Positions 1 through 6,452 of a stretch of DNA of 9,060 nt are shown in pieces. The first letter of the stretch is position 1, and each line of letters starts with the position of its first letter. A program made the translations under genes and the position numbers. The stretch is taken from contig JADFQF010000036.1 of NCBI GenBank assembly GCA_022561955.1, forward strand, positions 1 through 9,060, read 5' to 3'. This stretch comes from Chloroflexota bacterium. Lineage in GTDB: Bacteria > Chloroflexota > Dehalococcoidia > SAR202 > UBA11138. The notes under the pieces were generated by a model, which worked only from the letters and a program-made list of their open reading frames with translations, ran no database searches and was not told the origin of the DNA.

Positions 1-4
1 AAAT

Positions 5-43
5 GCGGGCCACCCGCCGATACAAACTCGGCAGGTGGCCCGC
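5..43. terminator. Strong GC-rich hairpin, probable terminator or attenuator
   Basis: Bases 5-14 (GCGGGCCACC) pair perfectly with 34-43, and 16-20 (GCCGA) pair with 28-32. There is one C/A mismatch (15/33) and a 7-nt loop (21-27), giving a 16-position stem. There is no U-rich tail on the + strand (GTACAG follows); read on the - strand the stem is followed by ATTT at the window edge. It could end an upstream + strand gene by a non-canonical route, end a convergent - strand gene, or be an intra-operon processing or attenuation stem between an upstream binding-protein gene and the permeases. The structure is certain; its role is inferred. Confidence 0.6.
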
Positions 44-177
44 GTACAGTTATAGTCATTCATATCTTTCTAGCTCGATGAGCCGATTCTTGACGGGATT
101 ACCGATCTATTTTGCAACCCATAAAGAAAACTTCCCCGGACATATTGAAAAAAAGTAGCCCCAAAGTGTACGAGGCT

Positions 178-183
178 GGGGAG
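178..183 (+). promoter_or_regulatory. Ribosome binding site of first permease
   Basis: GGGGAG lies 8 nt before the ATG at 192, good Shine-Dalgarno spacing. It supports the chosen start. The 44-177 leader is AT-rich; a TTGACG at 90-95 has no convincing -10 partner at 16-18 bp, so no promoter is called here. Confidence 0.6.
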
Positions 184-191
184 ATATATAG

Positions 192-1154
192 ATGAGGGCG
201 TATATCGCAAGGCGGCTGTTACTCTTCATACCGACGGCCTTTGGCGTGTCGGTGTTCATATTCTTGATGCTTCACGTCATACCCGGTGACTATGCTACTC
301 AGCTGCTCATCGGCGGGCGCACTTCGCAGTTTATTGCAACCGAGGAAGACTTCGTACGAGTTCGTGAAAAGCTAGGTCTTAACGGATCCTTGCCTGAGCA
401 GTACGCCAGGTGGGGCGGAAACTTCTTCCGCGGAGACTTTGGCACTTCATGGTCCAACCGAAGGCCAGTCCTCGATCGAATGTTGCCGAGGATAGCCTTG
501 AGTGCCGAGTTGGCATTCCTTGCAGTGGTCCTGGCCGTAGTAATAGCCGTCCCAGGGGGCATAATCGCCGCTGTACGCAGGGACACCTGGGTAGATTACG
601 TCCTCAGGTCCATAAGCCTGGGATTCGAGTCGGCGCCCAACTTCTGGCTCGCGTTGATTATCATCTTCGGACTCCTATGGATGTTCGATTGGATTCCGCC
701 AATCTCGTACAGCGCTCCCTGGGAAGACCCGTGGATGAATTTCAAGACCCTGGTATTCCCCGCGCTGTTGGTTGGGGCTCGCAGCTCGGCGGGAATGCTT
801 CGAATGACGAGGTCTTCGGTGCTGGAGGTCCTTCGTGAGGACTACGTACGGACCGCCGACGCAAAGGGCCTGGAGAAGCCCAGAGTACTCTTTGTACACG
901 TCCTGCGAAATGCCCTGCTCCCGGTCGTGACCCTGGCCGGTTTCGAGGTCGTCATACTGATGGGTGGCCTGGTTGTCATCGAGTCGGTCTTTAACCTGCC
1001 GGGCATCGGCAAGCTTCTGGTCCAGGCTATCGCGGGTCGAGACTATCCCGTGGTGCAGGCAATCGTAATGTTCATCGCAGTCATCGTGCTAGTGTCAAAC
1101 CTGTTCGTCGACATCTTATATTCATGGTTTGACCCACGAATTCGATACACGTAA
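192..1154 (+). CDS. ABC transporter permease, DppB/OppB-like
   Basis: Inner-membrane subunit of an oligopeptide/dipeptide/nickel-type (PepT family) ABC importer, which pairs with a DppC-type partner to form the translocation pore. The 320-residue length is typical. Visible features are the N-terminal RRLL segment running into a first membrane helix (about 9-29), a periplasmic loop with GDFGTSW (81-87), helices around 102-127, 151-166, 187-203, 240-265 and 288-310, the cytoplasmic EAA coupling loop at about 217-245 (DYVRTADAKG...LRNALLPV), RDYPVVQA (283-290), and the family-typical C-terminus with WFDPRIRY. The ATG at 192 follows a good ribosome binding site. The DppC-like gene starts 42 bp downstream, so the two are surely co-transcribed. 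The substrate-binding protein and ATPases are not in view; the binding protein may lie upstream. Substrate cannot be read from the permease: members carry peptides, nickel, opines or sugars. Confidence 0.95.
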   Translation: MRAYIARRLLLFIPTAFGVSVFIFLMLHVIPGDYATQLLIGGRTSQFIATEEDFVRVREKLGLNGSLPEQYARWGGNFFRGDFGTSWSNRRPVLDRMLPRIALSAELAFLAVVLAVVIAVPGGIIAAVRRDTWVDYVLRSISLGFESAPNFWLALIIIFGLLWMFDWIPPISYSAPWEDPWMNFKTLVFPALLVGARSSAGMLRMTRSSVLEVLREDYVRTADAKGLEKPRVLFVHVLRNALLPVVTLAGFEVVILMGGLVVIESVFNLPGIGKLLVQAIAGRDYPVVQAIVMFIAVIVLVSNLFVDILYSWFDPRIRYT

Positions 1155-1196
1155 AAGGATGCTGCGTGAACAGCGACGCAGCCAAAAGGACTCCAG

Positions 1197-2099
1197 ATGG
1201 CCGGTAGCTCTGAGATAACTCGTGAACAGGTTATAGCCTTAACCGGACGCAAGCGTGCGAGCTTTTTCCAGCAGACCCGTTACTATTTTCGCACCAAGCC
1301 ACTGGGAGCCGTCGGCGTCTTAATTGTCGTATTCGTCGGACTGGTTGCTCTCTTCGCCCCTCTGATTGCACCCTTTGAATACCAAAGCCAAGACTACGAT
1401 TCGCTGCTCTTTGGACCGAACCTTACGAACTTCTTCGGCACGGACCAGTTCGGCAGAGATATATTCTCCCGTATTGTAGCGGGCGCCAGAATTTCTCTGC
1501 TGGTGGGATTCTCCGCTGTAATCGTCGGCACCGGTCTGGGGGCCGCCCTTGGGCTGGTCTCTGGATATCTCATGGGGAAGTTCGATGCCATTGTCCAGCG
1601 CTTTGTAGATATGTGGATGTCCTTCCCGGACCTGATTCTGGCACTGGTCATTGTAGCGGTGTTCGGAAATACGCTGACGAACGTAATCCTGGCCATCGCC
1701 GCGACGATCATGCCGCGAGGTGTGCGGGTCCTCCGCTCCTCCACCATCGCGCTGCGTGAATCGGACTACGTAATGGCGGCCATCGCCATTGGCGCAACGA
1801 GCCCCAGGATTATCTTGCGCCATATTCTGCCCAACGCCGTGGCGCCATTTTTGATCATAATGTCCTCGATGTTCGGCACCGCGATACTGACCGAGGCAGG
1901 ACTGAGCTATCTTGGCCTGGGCGTCTCGGAGCCCTTCCCGTCGTGGGGAAGAATGGTGACGATCGCCGCTCAATATGCCGCAACCGCACCCTGGATAGTA
2001 ATATTCCCAGGGCTTGCGATCATGATCACCGTGATGGGCTTCGCCTTCGCGGGCGACTCCCTCAGAGACATATTCGACCCGAAGCTACGTGGGGAATAG
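1197..2099 (+). CDS. ABC transporter permease, DppC/OppC-like
   Basis: Second membrane subunit of the same importer. The protein has 300 residues, with the OppC-type N-terminal cytoplasmic stretch and first helix (about 37-58), the hallmark GTDQFGRDIFSR motif at 81-92 followed by GARISL, then helices at about 98-124, 140-158, 160-172, 214-232 and 265-286. The EAA coupling loop is at about 190-213 (DYVMAAIAIGA...RHILPN). SYLGLG (237-242), PSWG (248-251) and the C-terminal GDSLRDIFDPKLR stretch are all standard for the family. AAGGA at 1186-1190 lies 6 nt before the ATG. No ATPase gene follows, which is unusual for a Dpp-like operon: the next gene, 40 bp on, is an amidohydrolase, so the ATPases must be upstream or elsewhere. 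Confidence 0.95.
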   Translation: MAGSSEITREQVIALTGRKRASFFQQTRYYFRTKPLGAVGVLIVVFVGLVALFAPLIAPFEYQSQDYDSLLFGPNLTNFFGTDQFGRDIFSRIVAGARISLLVGFSAVIVGTGLGAALGLVSGYLMGKFDAIVQRFVDMWMSFPDLILALVIVAVFGNTLTNVILAIAATIMPRGVRVLRSSTIALRESDYVMAAIAIGATSPRIILRHILPNAVAPFLIIMSSMFGTAILTEAGLSYLGLGVSEPFPSWGRMVTIAAQYAATAPWIVIFPGLAIMITVMGFAFAGDSLRDIFDPKLRGE

Positions 2100-2129
2100 C
2101 CCCTCCCCGCTCCTTAGAACTATCTAACC

Positions 2130-2134
2130 GGAGG
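2130..2134 (+). promoter_or_regulatory. Shine-Dalgarno sequence deciding a TTG start
   Basis: GGAGG lies 5 nt upstream of the TTG at 2140. It fixes TTG as the start of the first amidohydrolase, because initiation there gives an N-terminus (MRSIDIHAH) matching that of the three downstream paralogs, which all use ATG. A small perfect inverted repeat, TTAGA-ACTA-TCTAA, sits just upstream (2114-2127). Confidence 0.7.
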
Positions 2135-2139
2135 CCTAC

Positions 2140-3096
2140 TTGCGCAGCATAGACATTCACGCCCATCACATTCCACAAGGATACATTCAGGCTTCGAAAC
2201 GAGGCGAGGAGTGGCACGGGCTCAAACCCGGAGAGGTGGGCGTCGGGCCAAGGCCGTCCTGGAACGCCGAGCGGCGCATCGCGGACATGAACTCCCTTGG
2301 CGTGGATGTTCACGTCGTCTCCACCGGCAGCCCCATGTATTTCTACGACCGCGATGCCGGCTTTACGACGGGTCTGGCCCGCGCCTGCAACGACGAGGTC
2401 GCGCAGATGACGAAGGACTACCCCGAGCGTTTCTCCGGTCTAGCGACATTGCCCATGCAGGACATAGGCGCTTCCATCGCCGAGCTGGAGAGATGCATGA
2501 CGGGCCTGGGCATGAAGGGCGCGATGATCGACGACACGGTCAACGGCGAAAGCTACGATGAGGACAAGTTCCTCCCCTTCTTCAAGGCGGCGGAAGAGCT
2601 TGGCGCGATGCTTCTGATCCATCAGCGGCCGGGGCAGACCGTCGTCAGGGAGCGGTCAACCAGGTACCACATGCCCAACACCATAGGCAACCTCGTCGAC
2701 CGGACGGTGACGTTCGCGTCCCTGGTCTTCGGCGGGGTAATGGACAAGTTCCCAGACCTGCGCGTATGCCTGTCCCACGCCGGCGGCTATACGTGCTTCG
2801 GCATCGGACGCATGGACCACGGTTGGAAGGTGCGGCCCGAGGCCAGGGTAAATATACAGCGGCCGCCCAGCACATACCTGAGAAACTTTTACTACGACTG
2901 CCTAACACACAGCGAGGAGTCGCTGCGTTTCGTCATCGACGCCGTCGGTGTGGACAGGGTCGTCTTCGGGACCGACTGGCCCGCCGACATGGCCATCGAC
3001 TGGTCGGCTTCGTGGGTGCTCGGACTCGAGAGCCTGACGACGGAAGAAAAAGAGGCCATCCTCTGGAAAAACCTCGAAGGTCTGCTCAATATATAG
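2140..3096 (+). CDS. ACMSD-like amidohydrolase, tandem copy 1
   Basis: Amidohydrolase-superfamily TIM-barrel enzyme (amidohydrolase family 2), of the same class as 2-amino-3-carboxymuconate-6-semialdehyde decarboxylase and related non-oxidative decarboxylases. In 318 residues it shows the complete single-metal site: H7 and H9 (DIHAH), H161 (LLIHQ), H213 (LSHAGG) and D279 (GTDWP). R224 and R232 sit at +11 and +19 from the catalytic His, exactly as the two arginines in ACMSD that contact substrate carboxylate (one donated by the neighbouring subunit). R38 is a candidate for the third ACMSD arginine. Cytosolic, no signal peptide. It starts with TTG, 40 bp after the permeases, and is probably in their transcript. 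The reaction is inferred as decarboxylation or hydrolysis of a carboxylate substrate; annotation as a generic amidohydrolase is also possible. LSHAGG instead of SHGGG in copies 3 and 4 is a mild variant. Confidence 0.9.
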   Translation: MRSIDIHAHHIPQGYIQASKRGEEWHGLKPGEVGVGPRPSWNAERRIADMNSLGVDVHVVSTGSPMYFYDRDAGFTTGLARACNDEVAQMTKDYPERFSGLATLPMQDIGASIAELERCMTGLGMKGAMIDDTVNGESYDEDKFLPFFKAAEELGAMLLIHQRPGQTVVRERSTRYHMPNTIGNLVDRTVTFASLVFGGVMDKFPDLRVCLSHAGGYTCFGIGRMDHGWKVRPEARVNIQRPPSTYLRNFYYDCLTHSEESLRFVIDAVGVDRVVFGTDWPADMAIDWSASWVLGLESLTTEEKEAILWKNLEGLLNI

Positions 3097-3298
3097 TCGG
3101 TTAGTTTAGGAACCTGGTGTCGGTTAAGATCGAGGCATTCCACAGTCGGCGCCTGTAGGCCGCTTGGCGCGAAGAATCCAGAACGGGAACGGTAGTTCAA
3201 GTCGGAATCGGGGAAGCTGTTCGGATAGCGGGTTTAGCTCGGTCTTGAGGGACGGCACCGAATACAAAAAAACGTTGGATTAGAGGAAGCCAAAAAAT

Positions 3299-4255
3299 AT
3301 GCGGACGATCGATATACATGCCCACCTGACGCCCCAGTGCTTTCAGAACGCCGTGCTCAATGGCAGGGACTTTCACGGCATGACCTCGGCCTCCGGTGAG
3401 CTGTTCAATCCCAGAAATGCCTGGACGCCCGAGCAGCGCATCGCCGACATGGACTCGCTGGGCATAGACGTGCAGGTCGTCACCACCAACGTATCCTTTT
3501 ACAACTATGACAAAGACATTGCGATGGCGACCGCCGTAGCTCGTGATTGCAACGACGAGATAGCCCAGATGATGAAGGACTATCCCGACCGCATTTCCGG
3601 CCTTGCCAACGTCCCCATGCAGGACATCGACGCGGCCGTCGCGGAGATGGAACGGGCGATGACGCAGCTTGGCATGAAGGGCGTCATGATAAACGACCAC
3701 ATAAACGACGTGACCTTCGATGACGAGAGGTTCTACCCGTTCTGGAAGGCGGCCGAAGAGCTGGGGGCGTTCATCCTCATACACCAGTCGCGGCCCACGG
3801 TGGTCACGCCTCGCCTCGATCGATACCACCTGCCCAACAGCATCGGCAATTTGACGGACCGGGCGATAACCTTCGCCACCTTCGTTTTTGGCGGCGTAAT
3901 GGACAAGTTCCCCGACCTGAGGGTGTGCCTGTGCCACGGCGGAGGTTACACCTGCTTCGGCATCGGCAGGATGGACAGGGGCTGGGAGGTACGCCCGGAA
4001 GCCAAGGTGAACATAAGCAAGCCACCCAGCGAGTACCTCCGAAGTTTTTACTACGATTGCCTGACCCATAGTGAGCCTGCCCTGCGCTACCTGGTCGACA
4101 CCGTTGGCGCGGACAGGGTCGTGCTCGGCACGGACTGGCCCGCGGACATGATGCTGGACTGGCCCGTGGCCTGGGTGCTGAGGATGGAGAGCCTCTCCCA
4201 GGAAGAAAAAGAGTTGATATTGTGGAAGAACCTGGAAGAGCTACTCGGAATTTAG
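3299..4255 (+). CDS. ACMSD-like amidohydrolase, tandem copy 2
   Basis: Paralog of copy 1 with the same length (318 residues). Metal ligands are H7, H9, H162 (LIHQ), H213 (LCHGGG) and D279 (GTDWP). ACMSD-type arginines are R224 and R232, with R39 (NPRNAW) a candidate for the third. Over residues 181-260 it matches copy 1 at 64 of 80 positions by hand count, but only 19 of 36 in the segment from about 40 to 75, and the stretch after H162 (SRPTVVTPRLDR) differs. The ATG at 3299 is preceded by AGAGGA at 3282-3287, a spacing of 11 nt, rather long. A 202-bp gap separates it from copy 1, enough for its own promoter, though none is convincing. C-terminal ILWKNLEELLGI is shared with copy 3. Substrate unknown. 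Confidence 0.9.
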   Translation: MRTIDIHAHLTPQCFQNAVLNGRDFHGMTSASGELFNPRNAWTPEQRIADMDSLGIDVQVVTTNVSFYNYDKDIAMATAVARDCNDEIAQMMKDYPDRISGLANVPMQDIDAAVAEMERAMTQLGMKGVMINDHINDVTFDDERFYPFWKAAEELGAFILIHQSRPTVVTPRLDRYHLPNSIGNLTDRAITFATFVFGGVMDKFPDLRVCLCHGGGYTCFGIGRMDRGWEVRPEAKVNISKPPSEYLRSFYYDCLTHSEPALRYLVDTVGADRVVLGTDWPADMMLDWPVAWVLRMESLSQEEKELILWKNLEELLGI

Positions 4256-4308
4256 AGCCGGGTCGGGATATGCCCGAAGGAAAAAACGGTTAGGAGTCAC
4301 CTGTAAAT

Positions 4309-5271
4309 ATGCGAACCATCGACATACACGCACATATATCTCCGGAGGGATACCTTCGGGCGGTCGAAAAGGGCGAGGACTGGTACGGCACGCGCGCCGA
4401 CTCGGTGGCCCAGCACGCCTACAATCCCAGGACCACCTGGACTCCGGAGCAGCGTCTGGCAGATATGGACTCGCTGGGCATAGACGTCCACGTACTATCG
4501 ACGGGCGCCTCTTTCTACAACTACGACAAGGACGCCGACACGGTCGCCAAGATGTCCCGCGAGGCGAATGACTACGTTTCGCAGCTTACCAAGGACCACC
4601 CTACCCGCTTCGCCGGTCTCGCCAACCTGCCCATGCAGGACGTGAAGGCATCGGTCGCGGAGCTCGAGCGTTCCATGACTCAGCTCGGCCTAAAGGGCGC
4701 AATGATCGGCGATCACGTCAACGGAAAGACGTACGACGACCCGGAGTTCCTGCCCCTGTGGAAGGCGGCCGAGGAGCTGGGGGCGGTGTTGCTTATTCAC
4801 CAGGGCGGAGGGACCATAGTCAACCAGCGGTCAAACAAGTACCATCTGCCAAACTCCATCGGCAACCTGGCGGACCGCACGGTGACGTTCGCCTCCTTCG
4901 TCTACGGCGGCGTCATGGACAAGCACCCCAATCTCAGGATCTGCCTGTCTCACGGCGGCGGCTACGTCTGCTTCGGCATCGGGCGAATGGACAGGGGCTG
5001 GCAGGTAAGGTCCGAGGCCAGGGAGAATATTCAGCTGCCGCCGAGCACGTACCTGCGCAACTTTTACTACGACTGCCTGACCCACAGCGAACCGGCGCTT
5101 CGCATGCTCATCGACACCGTGGGCGTAGACCGCGTGCTGTTTGGGTCTGACTGGCCGTTCGACATGGCCATCGACTGGCCCGTCGCCTGGCTTCTGGGAC
5201 TGGAGAGCCTGACCCAGGAAGAGAAGGACGCGATCCTGTGGAAGAATCTCGAGGAATTGCTGGGAATCTAG
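4309..5271 (+). CDS. ACMSD-like amidohydrolase, tandem copy 3
   Basis: Third paralog, 320 residues. Metal ligands are H7, H9, H164 (LLIHQ), H215 (LSHGGG) and D281 (GSDWP). Arginines are R226 and R234, with R41 (NPRTTW) as the likely lid arginine. In the early segment it is closest to copy 2 (26 of 36 identical in about 40-75, including WTPEQR and SFYNYDKD). In the core it is about equally near all copies (62-65 of 80). The loop after H164 is glycine-rich (GGGTIVNQRSNK), unlike its neighbours, which suggests a different or more open pocket. AGGAG at 4292-4296 precedes the ATG by 12 nt. It lies 53 bp after copy 2, probably in the same transcript. A short hairpin covers its stop codon. The reaction is inferred from family only. 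Confidence 0.9.
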   Translation: MRTIDIHAHISPEGYLRAVEKGEDWYGTRADSVAQHAYNPRTTWTPEQRLADMDSLGIDVHVLSTGASFYNYDKDADTVAKMSREANDYVSQLTKDHPTRFAGLANLPMQDVKASVAELERSMTQLGLKGAMIGDHVNGKTYDDPEFLPLWKAAEELGAVLLIHQGGGTIVNQRSNKYHLPNSIGNLADRTVTFASFVYGGVMDKHPNLRICLSHGGGYVCFGIGRMDRGWQVRSEARENIQLPPSTYLRNFYYDCLTHSEPALRMLIDTVGVDRVLFGSDWPFDMAIDWPVAWLLGLESLTQEEKDAILWKNLEELLGI

Positions 5272-5286
5272 CCGTCGGTTGACGGC
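5271..5286 (+). other. Short hairpin at the stop of copy 3
   Basis: GCCGTC (5271-5276) pairs with GACGGC (5281-5286) around a GGTT loop. The first G is the last base of the TAG stop. No T-run follows, so this is not a classic terminator; it may be a processing or mRNA-stability stem inside the array, or chance. Confidence 0.35.
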
Positions 5287-5415
5287 AGGCATCTGTCCGG
5301 CGGAGACTCGCCGCGCGTATTCTCGGCGGCAGACAAACGTCGCACCCGCGAGTCATACGACGATATTGCCCATCCGGTCGTCCACCGCGGGAGGGACGGC
5401 AGCCAAGGTGAACAC

Positions 5416-6408
5416 ATGCGCTCAATAGATATTCATGCCCACATAGTTCCGGGCAACGCCACGGGCCTCAAGAACGGCGGCGAGTGGCACGGCTACACCA
5501 TGATCGAGGAGTCCGGGCGGACCTTCCTGTTGAGGGACGGCAAACGCTTCTGGCTTCATCCCAAGTTCTTGATGACCCCCGAGCAGCGCCTGGAGGAGAT
5601 GGACTCCATAGGCGTGGACGTCCATGTCCTGTCGACGTGGACACAGCTCTATAACTACGACCTGCCCGTTGAGCTCGGCGTCGCGACGTCGAAGGACTGC
5701 AATGACTACGTGGCCGGCCTCACCAGGCAGTGGCCGAGCCGATTCGCAGGGCTGGCCACGCTCCCTATGCAGGACGTGGAGGCGGCCATCGCGGAGCTGG
5801 AGCGCTCCGTGAACGAGCTCGGCCTCAAGGGCGCTCAGATCAACGACCACATCAACGGTCACTGCCTGGACGAGCCCCAGTTTCTGCCGTTCTGGGCTGC
5901 GGCCGAACGTCTTGGAGCGCTGATTCTTTTCCATCAGGTCGAAAACGATACCGTAGTCAATAACCTTACCAGCAGCTACAACCTCGGCAACAGCATCGGC
6001 AACCTGGCCGACCGCACGGTGACCTTTGCCTCGCTCGTCTACGGCGGCGTCATGGACAGGCACCCGGACCTGAAGGTCTGTTTCTCCCACGGAGGCGGCT
6101 ATGCGACATTCGGAGCCGGGCGGATGGACAGGGGATGGCAGGTGCGCCCCGAGGCCAGAGTAAACCTCCACAAGCCACCCAGCGCATACCTGAGCAGCTT
6201 TTACTACGACTGCCTTACTCACAGCGAGTCCGTATTGCGCTTCATGATCGACACCGTGGGTGTGGACCGCATCATGCTGGGGAGCGACTGGCCATTCGAT
6301 ATGGGGATCGACTCTCCGGCGGAGTGGGTCAATGGCCTGGCGAGCCTGACTCGGGATGAAAAGGACGCTATTCTCTGGAAGAACCTGGAAGCCCTGATGG
6401 GGATATAG
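5416..6408 (+). CDS. ACMSD-like amidohydrolase, tandem copy 4 (divergent)
   Basis: Fourth and longest paralog, 330 residues. The extra length is an insertion between about residues 26 and 53 (TMIEESGRTFLLRDGKRFW...), the lid region next to the active site. Metal ligands are H7, H9, H173 (LFHQ), H225 (FSHGGG) and D291 (GSDWP); arginines R236 and R244 are kept. The likely lid arginine of the other copies is replaced by K50 (HPKFLMTPEQR), and the YHxPN element after the third metal ligand becomes YNLGN, so the pocket should differ. Core identity is 60 of 80 with copy 1 and 62 of 80 with copy 3. AAGGTG at 5405-5410 lies 5 nt before the ATG. It starts 144 bp after copy 3 and ends 44 bp before the acyl-CoA dehydrogenase homologue, so the two are probably co-expressed. 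Confidence 0.9.
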   Translation: MRSIDIHAHIVPGNATGLKNGGEWHGYTMIEESGRTFLLRDGKRFWLHPKFLMTPEQRLEEMDSIGVDVHVLSTWTQLYNYDLPVELGVATSKDCNDYVAGLTRQWPSRFAGLATLPMQDVEAAIAELERSVNELGLKGAQINDHINGHCLDEPQFLPFWAAAERLGALILFHQVENDTVVNNLTSSYNLGNSIGNLADRTVTFASLVYGGVMDRHPDLKVCFSHGGGYATFGAGRMDRGWQVRPEARVNLHKPPSAYLSSFYYDCLTHSESVLRFMIDTVGVDRIMLGSDWPFDMGIDSPAEWVNGLASLTRDEKDAILWKNLEALMGI

Positions 6409-6452
6409 AGATTGATCAGAGACCGTGTCCTCGAAAGAGCGGACAACTGACT

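Noticed and set aside
90..113. TTGACG at 90-95 with TATTTT at 108-113 as a promoter for the permeases
   Set aside because: The spacer is only 12 bp and no better -10 box lies at 16-18 bp, so this is not a credible sigma-70 promoter.
2118..2134. AACTATCT at 2119-2126, upstream of copy 1, resembling the end of the 7750-7884 element
   Set aside because: Only eight bases match before the sequences diverge, with no second repeat end nearby; this is probably chance.
3149..3170. GCGCC/GGCGC inverted repeat after copy 1 as a terminator
   Set aside because: The stem is only 5 bp with a 12-nt loop and is followed by GAAGAA rather than a T-run.
3197..4069. Long open frame on the - strand opposite copy 2 (290 codons), and a similar one at 5422-6222 opposite copy 4
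   Set aside because: They are antisense to clearly conserved amidohydrolase genes, their predicted proteins have low-complexity composition without family motifs, and the same type of shadow frame appears opposite several paralogs because of GC-rich codon use.
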